A DNA stretch of 64,000 nucleotides, taken from Nannochloropsis oceanica. Lineage: Eukaryota; Sar; Eustigmatophyceae; Eustigmatales; Monodopsidaceae. Both the position numbers and the translations under genes were made by a program. The notes below the pieces were generated by a model, which did no database searches, was not told the origin of the DNA, and saw only the letters and a list, made by a program, of their open reading frames with translations. The stretch is taken from the NCBI GenBank assembly GCA_004519485.1, contig CP038106.1, positions 1-64,000 of the forward strand, written 5' to 3'. Positions 53,964 through 64,000 of this stretch are shown in pieces; position 1 is the first letter of the stretch, and each line of letters begins with the position of its first letter.

Positions 53964-56952
53964 ATGCTGAACACTTCTGAGCTGCGGCCGCGACGGAAAT
54001 TGGGGGAGGGAGCGCACGGGGGGGGGAAGAATGTCTTTGAGATGGCACTGTCTGGGATGGACCAGATGATGATCGGGTGGATGATGGTGGCGGTCGTTTT
54101 CAGCCAGCTCGTCCTTGACGAGGTACTAAGGCGGGCAGAGGCCTCAGTCGGGACGAATGCGCGTGCATGCCTGCGAGAGGTGTATAAGGAATTGTCCACG
54201 GTCAGTACAGTACTACTTATGCCTGCCCGTCCGTCTTCCTCCCACTTCCTCTCCCCCGCCTTTGCTTCCTCCCCTTTCCTCCTCATCCAAGCCCTTCCTC
54301 CACACTCTATCTTCACTACTTTTGCCAATCTCCTACGCCATATGATGATGCACCATGCCAGGAATGCCACGGAAGTTGTCGAGGCCGGATAAGGGTCAGC
54401 GCGCCACGACAATAGCCCCTTCCATCCATTCGTGGATTTCTCTCTCAATCACTTACTAAACTCCTCTCTCCCGCCCTCTCTGCCTACCCCTCCCCCTCCC
54501 TCCCTTTCCTCTGCATATCCACAGTTGGGTCTGATCTCTTTCACGCTATTTATGGTCCAGAGCTTCGAGACTCAGGTGAACGAGGCCACGCTACTGGCGT
54601 TTGAGGTACGGAAATAATAACGGCACCTCATGCCACCTTTCTCCCAAATGCATCACCGCCATCCCTCGTCACCACATCCACAGTACTCCCACATCTTCGT
54701 CTTCTCATTTGCCATCGTCTACGTGATTCAGTCTGCGGTTGTTATCGCCTGTATCAACCCCATCAAGCGACGCCTCATCCGCCTGCACGCGTACGGAGAT
54801 GCCGTAGTCGCCGCCGTCGCTGCCACCGTCCCCCAACCCTCTCAATATCCTCCCACTGGTGATCGGAATAGTGATCTCTCCGTGCTAGACCGGCTATATG
54901 CCTTAATTTGTTGTGCATTTGGCGGTGCATCGGGGGCGTCGCCGACACTGAGCCGCAGCAAGGAGGCCGTACGCGCCTTCGACGGGTTCCGGGCTTTTCG
55001 TCGGAAGTTTCTGAGGAAACATAGCTTGCCCGCATGTTTTCTATTCGACCACTACCTTATCGAAGTTTATGACCGCTGGGTAATATTGAAGCTGGATATT
55101 GCTACCTGGTGCTGGGCGCTTATGTGCGTCATATTCGGTATTCACGCCCTAGTGGCGCGCTTTCCCCACTTTGCAGCCTTCTGCCTCAACCGCTGGACAT
55201 TCTTGTGCTATGGCTGGCTCCTTCTTCTCGCGGATTACACACTCTTCATCCTTGTCCATAGGGTGCGTGGGGATGGGGTAGGCTGCTCTGCTTGCATGAC
55301 AGGCAAATCTGAACTCACCTCACCCACCACCATACTCTACCGATCCCATCCATCAGGTGCACGAACGTGTCCTCAAACAGGTCCGATCAAGTAACAGCGA
55401 CAGTCTCAGCGTCAGCACCACCTCTTCCACGTGTTCCATAGCCAACGGGAGCATGCGCTCGAGCTCTGCCGCGAGCGTCGATGCGGCTGGTGGTAGCGGT
55501 GGGTCAGTTGGGCAGATGGGAGAGGAGGATGTCATGGAGGAGCTGCGACAGCGGCGGGCGGCGCTGCATGCCCAGTATTTCCGTGAACAGAAAGAAAAAG
55601 ATGGGGCTCATGAGATAATAGACGCCGGAATCGGAGAGAACGGAAATGAGCATGCGGATGTGGGTGTCCTGCGGCACCCTCCCCGGCACTGGCACTGGGG
55701 CGTCGCCAACCTGCTGAATGCTGGTGGCATCACTAACAACACCCCTACGAACAACGTCGTTGCCGACGGGGCCCTAGGATTTACCCTGTGGGAAAGTTTT
55801 GCTTTTAACTACGGCACCGAGGCACTCAGCATAATTAGGTGCCTGTATCTGGCCGCGTGGCTATGCACATATACTGTGCCCGCTTTCGGGGAGTGGTTCT
55901 CCACCGGCTGGGCGCTCTTATACATCCTCGTTATTCCCATCCCGGTATGTCTTTGTGTTTTTGGTCGCACTCCAATCTTTTCCAAGCAGTGATAGGAATG
56001 CCAATGCCACGCCTATTATCTTAATTTGTCTCTTCTAACATCAAATACGTGTAAATAATCTGCAGGCCATCATCACCGGTACCGTCCTCATTCCGCGTAT
56101 GGCCACGCGATTCCTCCTTGTGGGATCTCTTTCCGTCCTAAATCTCGAGGCGTTCGATGCGGTCGTCGAGGTGAGACCATAGACTTATCTTGCGTGTATG
56201 TTTGTGAGCGTGAGTGTACCGGTACTTAAAGACGAAGTCCGGTTGGTGGTTTGAGTGTACTCTTGATTTTTTTCCGCGTCTTGCTGCCCAGTTCGTTCAA
56301 TTTTCTCCCCTATCCCACTTAATTACGACACGAAAAGTACATGGAGGATGCCGAGGCCGCGCTTAAAGACATCGCGCATCTCCTGCAACGCCTCACCAAC
56401 ATAAATGACACGGGAGCTAGCAGCGTGGAGCAGCTCTTCGCTTCTCTGGCCCAGCACCATCGTCACCATCGCCTTTCTCCCTCCGATCTCACCCATGCCA
56501 CCAACGCACGCGTCGCCCGTGCCCTTTCCCAGACCAACCCCCCCGAAAGCAGTAGCTTCATCACATATGCCGAGCTCCGCGACTTCTTACGGCACCACGG
56601 AGTGCACCTCCCTCTTCGCCGCTTCCGCGCGCTGGTCCGCTTCATCGACTTGGACCTAGGTGGCCACGTGAATTTGGAGGATTTCAGAGCCCTACTCCGG
56701 GCCGATCACCTCTTTGAAGCCCAGAGGCCTCATCAGTGCCCGTCGTCGGCTCGTGTTGCACGACTCCTCAGCCAGGATACCCTGAACTATCATCCCCAAA
56801 ATAGTTTGCATGGGCAGGACGCGGTGTTTGCAGACGTGGGGCAATTGCTTCGGCGAGGGAGCAGAGCCTTTTTAAGTCGAGTTACGCGGTCTATGGAACA
56901 AAGGGATAGTAGTGATCGAGCAGGGGGTGTAACTGCGGCTTCGGGGGTGTAA
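53964..56952 (+). CDS. MLO-like multi-pass membrane protein with EF-hand-like C-terminus
   Basis: Six exons close in phase, giving 734 residues: 53964-54200, 54525-54605, 54684-55262, 55357-55944, 56066-56170, 56338-56952. The order of features follows the MLO family: a first helix (IGWMMVAVVFSQLVLDEV), then EVYKELSTLGLISFTLFMVQ, comparable to MLO's K-E-L-M-L-L-G-F-I-S-L-L-L; then HIFVFSFAIVYVIQSAVV with following Arg/Lys-Arg and Arg-Leu-His-Ala, comparable to the MLO HIFIFVLAVFHV helix; then RKFLRKHSLPA and further helices. About 120 Ser/Gly-rich cytoplasmic residues split the helices. The tail has a loop IDLDLGGHVNLEDF that fits an EF-hand, in the place where plant MLO proteins bind calmodulin. 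Plant MLO proteins act as calcium-linked channels or signalling proteins. Assignment is by motif comparison from memory. Confidence 0.72.
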
Positions 56953-58249
56953 TTTAATCGGTTGTTGTACATAATTAATGCTATAAAGTAGAAAAATCTC
57001 GACCTTTTCAACGCGTCTACGTGTACTCTCCTCCACGCTTCTCCGTCTCCCACCGATTCGTTTCGAACCCCGACAACTGCGTTCAACTCCTTGTCTTGTA
57101 TTTGTTGATGCCTCCTCTTGATCCTCACTTACAATGTCTATCTTGCTTTGAATTATTCAGCACTTACCCACTCTTCCTTCGCCGCCATCGTCTGCTGCTG
57201 GACGAGGGTCAGATTCGCGATGCAGCGCTTCCTCGCAGCACCACCTCTTTGCAACTATGCCGTTGACATTATCTTCTGTACGATATTTTCACATAAAAAT
57301 TCTGATGTCTGTTGGGTTTCTGTCTCAAGCACAGGCCCGTGCTTTTCCTTCCCAGATAGCATGACGTGCGCCTACGCTCCAGGGAGGGACGCGTTGACAA
57401 GCCTGGACGGTGGGCAAAACTACTGCAACAAAGGCGCCTCTTTCCCAGGTGACTTCTTCAATTACTAAAACGGCTCATATGCGGTCCACGTCGTGGTTTA
57501 GGGTGGCCCGACGGATGGGTGGTACTGATGGTCGCAAGAGGGCTGGCGGCATTGAGAGGGGAGGTAATAGCGGCAGCCAGGCCACAGCAGCATCCACAAC
57601 AGCAGCCACAACAGTGACAAAAGCAGCACCAGCACCAGCACCAGCCCTTGCTCTGTCGCTTGAATGAAGCAATTTATTCTAATCGCTTTGCGTGAAAAGA
57701 GACGTTCGCAGGCTGGCCGACTGCTGCTCCATGTTAACTTCCTCTCCTCTCTGCTGAGGAAAATTCTGTTCGGAAATCGACACGGCTTCTACACACATTT
57801 GTTTCGTCTGACATCCACCCACATGATACACCGGCAGTCGTACCTTTCTTGTCTCCTAGAAACAGTCGGTCTTTGGTGCTGGCAGTGGGGGCTTATGGTT
57901 TCTTCTTCAGGTGCACACTACTCAACCCCACTTCTTGTACCACAACCCAACGAGATGTTTTATCATTCTCTCCCACCAGAAGAACTGGCGCAAGTCATGC
58001 AACTCAGCAGCAAGAAAGCAGTGCCAAAACACTGGGAACCAGGGCGCCGGGGCGGAGGAAAGGAGGGACGTGCGCTTCATATTCCGCTACTGCTTGCTTG
58101 CCTTTATACAGAGACCACGGACATTTGTCCCAAACGATCCCTCTACATCCCTATTCATCTCAGCATATGCCTCACTCCCTCCCTCTGAAGACAGGTCTTA
58201 CGCAGTCTATCAAGGCAGTGAAAGGAAGGAACAAGAGGCGACTCACGAG
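56953..58249. other. Intergenic, no confident gene
   Basis: Downstream of the MLO-like gene. Plus-strand frames at 57410-57667, 57664-58188 and 57849-58378 are Ser/Thr/Ala- or His-rich and have no domain; I could not join them into a gene. Confidence 0.45.
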
Positions 58250-58583
58250 TCAAGCAACTTCTTGGGCGGCCATTGTTGGGGCGAGAGGATTCAGAATACA
58301 GCAAGCCAACGCCATCATGCCCACAGCCGTCTCTACACGCGGAGTGCACGTACGTTAGGAGAAGGGGAGAATGAATAAGGGAGGGATGGGGGGAAGGGAG
58401 GTCGAGCGGGACATGGCCAAGGTGTTGGATTCTTCTGTCTTTGGGGGACACTAAAGTCAGGCACATACCTGAGTGAGAAAGAAGAGGATGAGACAGGTCA
58501 CCCTCATTCACATTTTGACCCCATGACGACAAATAGCAGGACACCTCCTCGGCCCTTGCTGCCTTGTCCAGCGCTGCCGCCAT
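58250..58583 (-). CDS. Candidate 65-residue single-helix membrane protein
   Basis: Two exons join in phase, 58583-58469 and 58332-58250, over a 136-base GT-AG intron (GTATGT donor). The product begins MAAALDKAARAEEVSCYLSS, continues through a polar stretch, and ends with one hydrophobic segment (TAVGMMALACCILNPLA) and a short tail. Size and layout resemble small subunits of organelle membrane complexes, but I recognise no family. The start codon lies 40 bases from the first Met of the KIX gene on the other strand, which would make a very tight divergent pair. Chance is a real possibility at this length. Confidence 0.38.
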
Positions 58584-58623
58584 TCACAAGAATCATCTCA
58601 GCAAGGTTGGGAGGGAGGGAGCG

Positions 58624-60810
58624 ATGGAGGGAGGGAGAAAGGCGATGGGGATGGAGAGGGAGAGCTCTTCATCGAATGAGATAGGCGTATATTGACCGTC
58701 TATGATCGTCGAGGCCGACGCTTCCTCATGTAAATATCTCATTCTCCACTCTCTTTTCTCTTCATTATCCTCTTCCTTATTGATTTACAGCATTCCTCCG
58801 CTTCCAACGACCATGACGCCCTCTCCTCCTCCTCGTCGTCGTCGTCGTCGTCCTCCTCCTCCTCCTCCTCCTCCTCCTCCTCCTCCCCATCTTCTCCGAT
58901 CTTGAGCAAAGAAAATAATCCCCTTGAATTCCCTTCATCGTCCGTATCGCATAAGGCCTCACTGGAGTCGCTTCTGCAGCCGACGGAGCAAGACCTGCCA
59001 CAGCGGAGGGCGCACAAGCGGTAGGGAGGGAGGGAGGGAGGGAAGGAGGGAAGGAAGGAGGAAGGGAAGGAGGAAAGGGAGGAAGGAGTTGCTTGAGAAT
59101 GTAAGGAATTTTGGAAAACTAATCTCGAGACTGTGATGAAGGGATCTATCAGAACAAGAAAGATTCACCCCTTCTTCCCTCTCTCCCCCCCATGGCATCC
59201 AACCCAGGTCATCGAGGTCCCTCCTCTCCACGCCCAATCAGCACCTCCACACCGCCGTAACACCTGCCGTGCATCCCGAGAGTACGTACATCTGCTAGAA
59301 GCCCGCCCGCCCTCCCTCCCTCCCTGGAGATTATTCTCGACCCTACCATACTCCCTCCCACGGCCCCCTCCTCCCTCCCTTCCTCCTTCCCCTCTTGCCT
59401 TGTCCCTCCTTCCGTCCCCCCCTTGCCCGAAACGACTCCTCGTATCTTACCTTCCCTCCCTCCCCCCCTCCCTCCCTTTCTCCCTCCCTTTCTCCCTCCA
59501 GCGTCCGGCGCTCGGAGGGCCTTCATGCTGCCCCTCCCGGGCTTGGGCCGATCCAACTCCACCAATAGTGTGCTTAGTGCACATAGAGGACGGTAGGGAG
59601 GATGGGAGGGAGGGAGGGAGGGAGGGAGGGAGGGAGGAAGCGAGGGTCTGGCGGGAGAAGATTGTAAAAGCAACGCCTCGATGGGAGCGAGAGGACCAAA
59701 GTCATGTTTGCCCTCCCTCCCTCCCTCCCTCCCTCCCTCCCTCCCTCCCTCCCTCCCTCCGTTTCCTTCTGCTCTCCATCCCTCTCTTCTTCCCTTCCAT
59801 TCACATCCTCCCCCCCTACCTCTCCAGGCACAACAACGGCAGCTCCTACGTCTTCCCTCCCTCCCTTCCTCCCTCCCTTCCTAAGCCCACCGCGGGTGGC
59901 ACCGATGAGTGGCGTCGGTCCCTGACCATCGAAGAAAGGATGGAGGTGAGGAAGCGACTGAGGGCGGCTTATCTCAGCCAGACCAAGGAAGGGGACCTGG
60001 AGGGCTTGCTCGCGGTAGGGAGGGAGGGAGGGAGGGAGGGAAAGGGGATGGAAAATAGAAGATCTCTCAAAAGAGTTAAAGAGCTGTAGCATTCGTTCGC
60101 TCCTTGTCACGTTCATTCGCAGATTTTCATCAAAGACCCTTCACAACCCTCCCCTCCTCCCTCCCTCCCTCCCTCACTTCCTCGCTCTCTCCCCCTGTAG
60201 CTGGTGTCGGCGATGGAAGAGGATTTTCTGCGCCTGAATGCCCCCTCTCGACTCGATTACATCAAGGTCTCGCTGCAGGTAGGTAGGTAGGGAGGGAGGT
60301 AGGGAGGGAGGAGTGAGGAGGGAGGAGTGAGGAGTGAGGAAAAAGGAACGGCAGCTACCCATACTGTTACTTATGCCATTCCTTTCCCCCTCCCCCCCTC
60401 CCTCCCTCCCTCCCTCGCTACTCCAGTACGACAAGAAGCTGAGTGAGAAGCAAAGGCAGCTCCGAGGAGAGATGGACAGAATCTTTCTCCCCTCGTTCTC
60501 CTCCTCCTCATCCTCCTCCTCCTCCACTTCCTCCTCCTCCGCCTCCTCTTCTTCCCCCACTGCTTGCTTGTCCTCCACCACGAAAGAGAAGGAAGAGGAG
60601 GAGGAGGAGGAGGAGGAGGAGGGGGGGATGATAGCACGAGGAGAGGGAGGAGGAGGAGGAGGTGAAGAAAGAGGGGGAAGAGAACCCGCTGCGACGTCGG
60701 CGCAGCCAACGGAAGCAGAGGCTGAAGTGAGAAGAAGAAGAAGAAGAGGAGGAGGAGGAGGAGGAGGGGGAGGAGGAAAAGGAACGAGTCGCAAAAGAGT
60801 GAAGAATTAA
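58624..60810 (+). CDS. KIX-domain protein (Mediator subunit 15-like)
   Basis: Seven exons close in phase, giving 368 residues: 58624-58686, 58791-59020, 59208-59281, 59502-59592, 59828-60014, 60201-60278, 60427-60810. Three in-frame Met codons (58624, 58645, 58651) could start it. The N-terminal third is Ser-rich, including a long TCC/TCG-encoded Ser run, with SKENNPLEFP and LPGLGRSNSTNSV. Residues of about 170-245 match a KIX fold: DEWRRSLTIEERMEVRKRL, EGDLEGLLALVSAMEEDFL, LNAPSRLDYIKVSLQ, as in plant Med15 and CBP/p300, where it binds transcription-activator peptides. The tail is Ser-, Glu-, then Arg/Gly-rich and ends with a basic KGTSRKRVKN that could be a nuclear signal. No Gln-rich Med15 body is present, so it may be a stand-alone KIX protein. 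Confidence 0.68.
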
Positions 60811-61807
60811 CGCAGGCAGGGAGGGAGAGAGGGAGAGAAGGCATGTACATATACATGTATATGGAGGGTGGGAGGGGGAAGAAAGTCACGAAACAGTAAA
60901 TAAAAGGAAATCGGAGGGTCGAGAGGGGCAGACATTCGTTTACCAGGACGGAGAGAGGGAGGAAGAGAGAAAGAGGGAGAGAGAACGAGGGAGGGAGGGA
61001 GGGAAGAAGAGAAGGATGCTATCAGGGAGATGAGGAGAAAAGCGGCACCGGAGAGAGGGAGAAGGCGAATGTGAAGGAGGGGTGGAGGAAGAGGAGAGGG
61101 GGGAGGAAGTGGATATACGAGAATCAAGCCCTCTCTTGAGCAAGCAAACCGACGATGAGGTCGTGGGGAGCCATGTGAAGGAGTAGAAGCAGCAGCAGCA
61201 GTCGCAGCAGCAACAAGGGCAATATCTCATTATCCAGCGATGGTGGAGTAAACAATAAAAAAGGAAGAAGTACAAAAGGAGAAAAAACAAGGTGGGAAGG
61301 AGGGGGGAAATGAGGCGCGAAAGCTTTCTTTCTGTTCCAGCCAGGAAAGTGACGAAGCCATTCCCCTTCTTCTTTGCCCTCTGCTCCTCTCACTCATGTG
61401 CATTCACGCAGCCCTCCCTCCCTCCCTCCCTCCCTCCCTCCCTCCCTCCCTCCCTCCCTCCCTCCCTCCCCTCTACTTCTCAACTATCAATTTGTACACT
61501 TGTCTCTACAACAGCGCGTGGTTGGATGTAATTTCCGTCAACCACCTGCACCGCTATCCCCCCCTCCTTCCCTCCCTCCCTCCCTCCTCCCTCCTTTCCA
61601 TCCTTTCCTCCACTTTCCCCCCCATCCATCTTTCCTACTTCCTGCCACCTCTCCTTCTTTTCCTCCCCCTCCCCATCCTCCCCCTCGTCAAATCCCATTA
61701 CACCCTCTCCTTCCTCCTCCCTCCTCCCTCCCTCCTCCCTCCTCCCTCCATCCCCCACCCCCTCCGTCTTTTCAACCCAAGCAATTTCCTCCTTTTCCCC
61801 CTCCGCC
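60811..61807. other. Convergent intergenic region
   Basis: About 1 kb between the KIX gene (+) and the charged protein gene (-). Purine-rich on the plus strand to about 61310, then pyrimidine-rich. No gene seen. Confidence 0.5.
61411..61470 (+). repeat. (TCCC)n tract
   Basis: About 14 uninterrupted TCCC units in intergenic sequence, one of the longest pure copies of the repeat that otherwise fills introns throughout the window. Confidence 0.95.
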
Positions 61808-62209
61808 TCAGCCTCCTTCCCTCCGTGCCCCCCCCCCCTCCCCCCCCTCCACCTCAGTCTCTCTCCCCTTCCTTCCCTCCTCTTTCCCACTCACCCTCCC
61901 ACCCTCCGTCCCTCCCTCTCTCCCTCCCCCTCCCCGAATCAGCTGCTGTAAAAACGCCATGTCCAACATGCCACCCCCTCTCTGAGCCACGACCAGCAGG
62001 TCCTCGAGCCCCACCATCGGTTGTCTTCCCTTCTTCCTCGACATCGTCACTCCTCCCTCCTTCCCGCCCTCCTTCACTCCCCCTGCCGGCCTAGCAGGCA
62101 TGTCTGCCTTGGTTTCCCACCCCTTCCCCTCCCCCTCTTTCTTCTCCTTCTTCTCCTTCTTCTTCATCCTTTTCGTCATCCTTTTCTTCACCGCCTCCTC
62201 TTCCTCCTC

Positions 62210-62250
<41 letters not shown>

Positions 62251-64000
62251 GATTCTGCTGTCGCTGTTGCTGTTGCATTTTCCTTTTTTTCTTCACGGGG
62301 AGCGGGGCAGGGGAGGAGGAGGGAGGGAGGGAAAGAGGGCGGGGTGTGTCTTGTAGAGAGGTCGAGGAAGAGGACAAAAGCTTCCACTTCTTCTTCTTCT
62401 TCTTCTTGCCGTCAGTGGTGAGGGAGAAGGAGGGGGAGGAGGGACGGAAGGAGGATGGGGGGATGCTGGATTTTTTTTCTCGCTTCGGTGTGGGCACGAG
62501 GGGGGTGGTGAAGAGGGAGGAGGGGAAGGAGGAGGATGAGGAGGAAGAGGTGGAGGAGAGCGGAATTTGTACAGGCGCCTGTGCTCCCTGTTTTCTCTTC
62601 CTCTTCTTTCTCTGCTGCTTCTTCTTCTCCTCAATTTCGTCGTCGTCCTCATCTCCGTCCTCCTCTGTGGCATCGCTCTCGACCAAAGTGTACTCCTCAT
62701 CTTCCTCCTCCTCCTCCCTCGTCTTCCTCCTCCCATTCTTCCCCCCCTTCCTCCGCCCCTCCTTCCCCCCCCCCGTGAGCGTCAGAGACGCCAGGACCTC
62801 GTCCCTCTTCGACTTCTTGATCTCCGCAGCTTTCCCCTCCCAACCTCCCTCCTTTCCGCGCTCCTCCTCCTCCTCCCTCTCCTCTCCATCGAAGTCAATC
62901 AAGTCCGCGTCGCCCGCAGCCAGCCCCAGGATGATCTCTGTGTCGTTGCTCAGAGAACCTGAGGGAGGGGTTCAGGGAGGGGGAGGGGGGACGGTGAGTG
63001 TGTGGATGGAGAGAAAGCGGAGGTGAACGGACGAGAGGGAGGGAGGGAGGGAGGGAGGGAGGGAGAGAAGGAGGGAATCACCGTACCCGGAGGCGGACGA
63101 GACTTGCGACTCGGTAGTCTGCGCCGCTTGCCAACCCTCCCTCCCTCCCTCCCTGCCCTCTCCTCCTCCTCCTCCCGTATCTGTTGGATGGCCACCCTCA
63201 GCTCCCACTCCTCTTGCTCGCGGCTGCTCTCCTGAGGGATGAACGGAGAGAGAGGAGGAGGTCATTGTCTACTACATTTCCTTTTCGTCCTCGCTCATAC
63301 CTCATCCACCCTCCCTCCCTCCCTCCCTCCCTCCTTCCCTCCCTCCCTGTCTGTCTGCTTACCGGCGGGGGGTATAGGAGCATGAGCTGTCGGAGGTTCA
63401 GGCCAAGAAGGAGGGGGGGACGACGGAGGGCTTTCTGGAGAGGGGCAAGGGCGTTGAGACGACGGGAAGGATGAGGTGGGGGAGGCGGCGGCTGCTGCTG
63501 TTTCTCTTTTATTCTGTCCATTCCGTCTTCTCTCTGTGTTTGCTGCTGATTCTGCTGCTGCTGGCCCTGACATTGAAACACTACGCTATCACTGCCGCTG
63601 CCGCTGCTGCCGCTGCTGCTGCTGTTACTACTGCTGCTGCACCCTCCCTCTTTCCCGCCCTCTCTCTTCTCTATCCGGAACAAGCAAGCGCGCAAAGGGA
63701 GGAAATGCCGACGCCGGAAAGAGAGGGCTCTCCGGAGGGACCGACGGAGGGAGGCGGGGAGGCAGGAGGCGGCGACCTCATTGAGGGCATAGGCGCAGGC
63801 CACAGGGTGAGTCAGATCGACCACAAAAGGCGGAGCAGGAGGAAAGGGAGAAGGAGCGGGATGACAAGGAGAAGAGGAGGTGATGGGGATCGGGGGAGCA
63901 GCTGAAGCAGGGGCAAAGATATCACAGATTTCCCCCTCTTCCTCCTTCTTCTCTGCTTCCTCCTCATTAATTGCTTTCCCCTCCTTCTTCTCTCCTTTGT
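61808..64000 (-). CDS. Charged low-complexity nuclear-type protein, 5' end beyond window
   Basis: Three exons in phase: >64000-63363, 63231-63087 and 62958-61808. The frame is open to the right edge, so the N-terminus is missing. The visible part starts with an acidic/Lys stretch and Pro/Ser run, then VVDLTHPVACAYALNEVAAS, an Arg-rich segment, Ser and Gln runs, LNALAPLQKAL and LLLGLNLRQLMLLYPPP. Exon 2 has an acidic helix (EQEEWELRVAIQQIREEEE) and KRRRLPSRKSRPPPG. The last exon has SLSNDTEIILGLAAGDADLIDFDGEE, long Lys/Glu runs, a poly-Gln of about 12 coded by CAG/CTG (near 62212-62250) and a Gly/Arg tail. Several basic clusters suggest a nucleus/nucleolus protein. No family recognised. Confidence 0.65.
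62212..62250 (-). repeat. CAG trinucleotide run coding poly-Gln
   Basis: About 12 CAG codons in a row on the minus strand, flanked by GAG-coded Glu and further CAG/CAA codons. It lies inside the last exon of the charged nuclear-type gene and is likely length-variable. Confidence 0.85.

Noticed and set aside
57410-58378. 5' exons of the KIX gene
   Set aside because: I first joined 58537-58605 and frames upstream in phase, but a simpler exon at 58624-58686 with three Met codons joins the 58791 exon in phase without them.

Overview
The window is a eukaryotic chromosome end. It opens with about 260 bases of CCCTAA telomere repeat, followed by protein genes that are rich in introns. I think it comes from a stramenopile microalga, most likely a eustigmatophyte of the Nannochloropsis/Microchloropsis type. 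This is inference from four things: the TTAGGG telomere, the GT-AG introns packed with GGGA/TCCC runs, one presequence that looks like a stramenopile signal-plus-transit plastid leader, and the overall gene content. I saw no rRNA, tRNA, CRISPR array, retroelement or virus-derived element.

Layout. 1-260 is telomere. 261-731 (-) is the 5' part of a HtrL/YibB-like membrane protein gene cut off by the telomere. 1629-3697 (-) is a secreted LamG-like protein of bacterial style. After a gene-poor stretch come: an EEP-family nuclease (5743-7782, -); a fused pseudouridine-5'-phosphate glycosidase/PfkB kinase (8274-10817, +); a four-helix membrane protein (11589-12549, -); 3-hydroxyacyl-CoA dehydratase (13703-15150, -); a leucine-rich-repeat protein (16764-18056, -); a 2-oxoglutarate/Fe(II) oxygenase (18283-19607, +); an ER-lumen protein ending in NDEL (20082-22147, -); an M1 metallopeptidase with 21 exons (22669-28620, +); a class III aminotransferase of the phospho-lyase group (29001-32155, -); a very large WD40-BTB-Kelch-BTB protein with about 25 exons (33429-42524, -); a C2/class 3 lipase (43142-47041, -); a 50-residue Cys-rich ORF (47508-47660, -); an FHA/coiled-coil protein (48623-53127, -); an MLO-like membrane protein with an EF-hand-like tail (53964-56952, +); a candidate 65-residue membrane protein (58250-58583, -); a KIX-domain protein (58624-60810, +); and a charged nuclear-type protein that runs off the right edge (61808->64000, -).

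I worked out exon borders by hand from GT(GC)-AG sites and kept only chains whose reading phase is consistent to the stop codon. Such chains close for almost all genes listed. Exceptions: the first exon of the WD40-BTB-Kelch gene is unresolved, and the last exon of the aminotransferase appears frameshifted.

The genes do not form a pathway. Many are in head-to-head pairs with short shared upstream regions (EEP/pseudouridine enzyme, LRR/oxygenase, NDEL/M1, FHA/MLO, small ORF/KIX). The most unusual items are the telomere-truncated gene whose frame stays open through the telomere repeat, the single polypeptide that joins a DDB1-binding-type WD40 domain to two BTB domains and Kelch repeats, and the introns whose two ends carry complementary GGGA and TCCC tracts.
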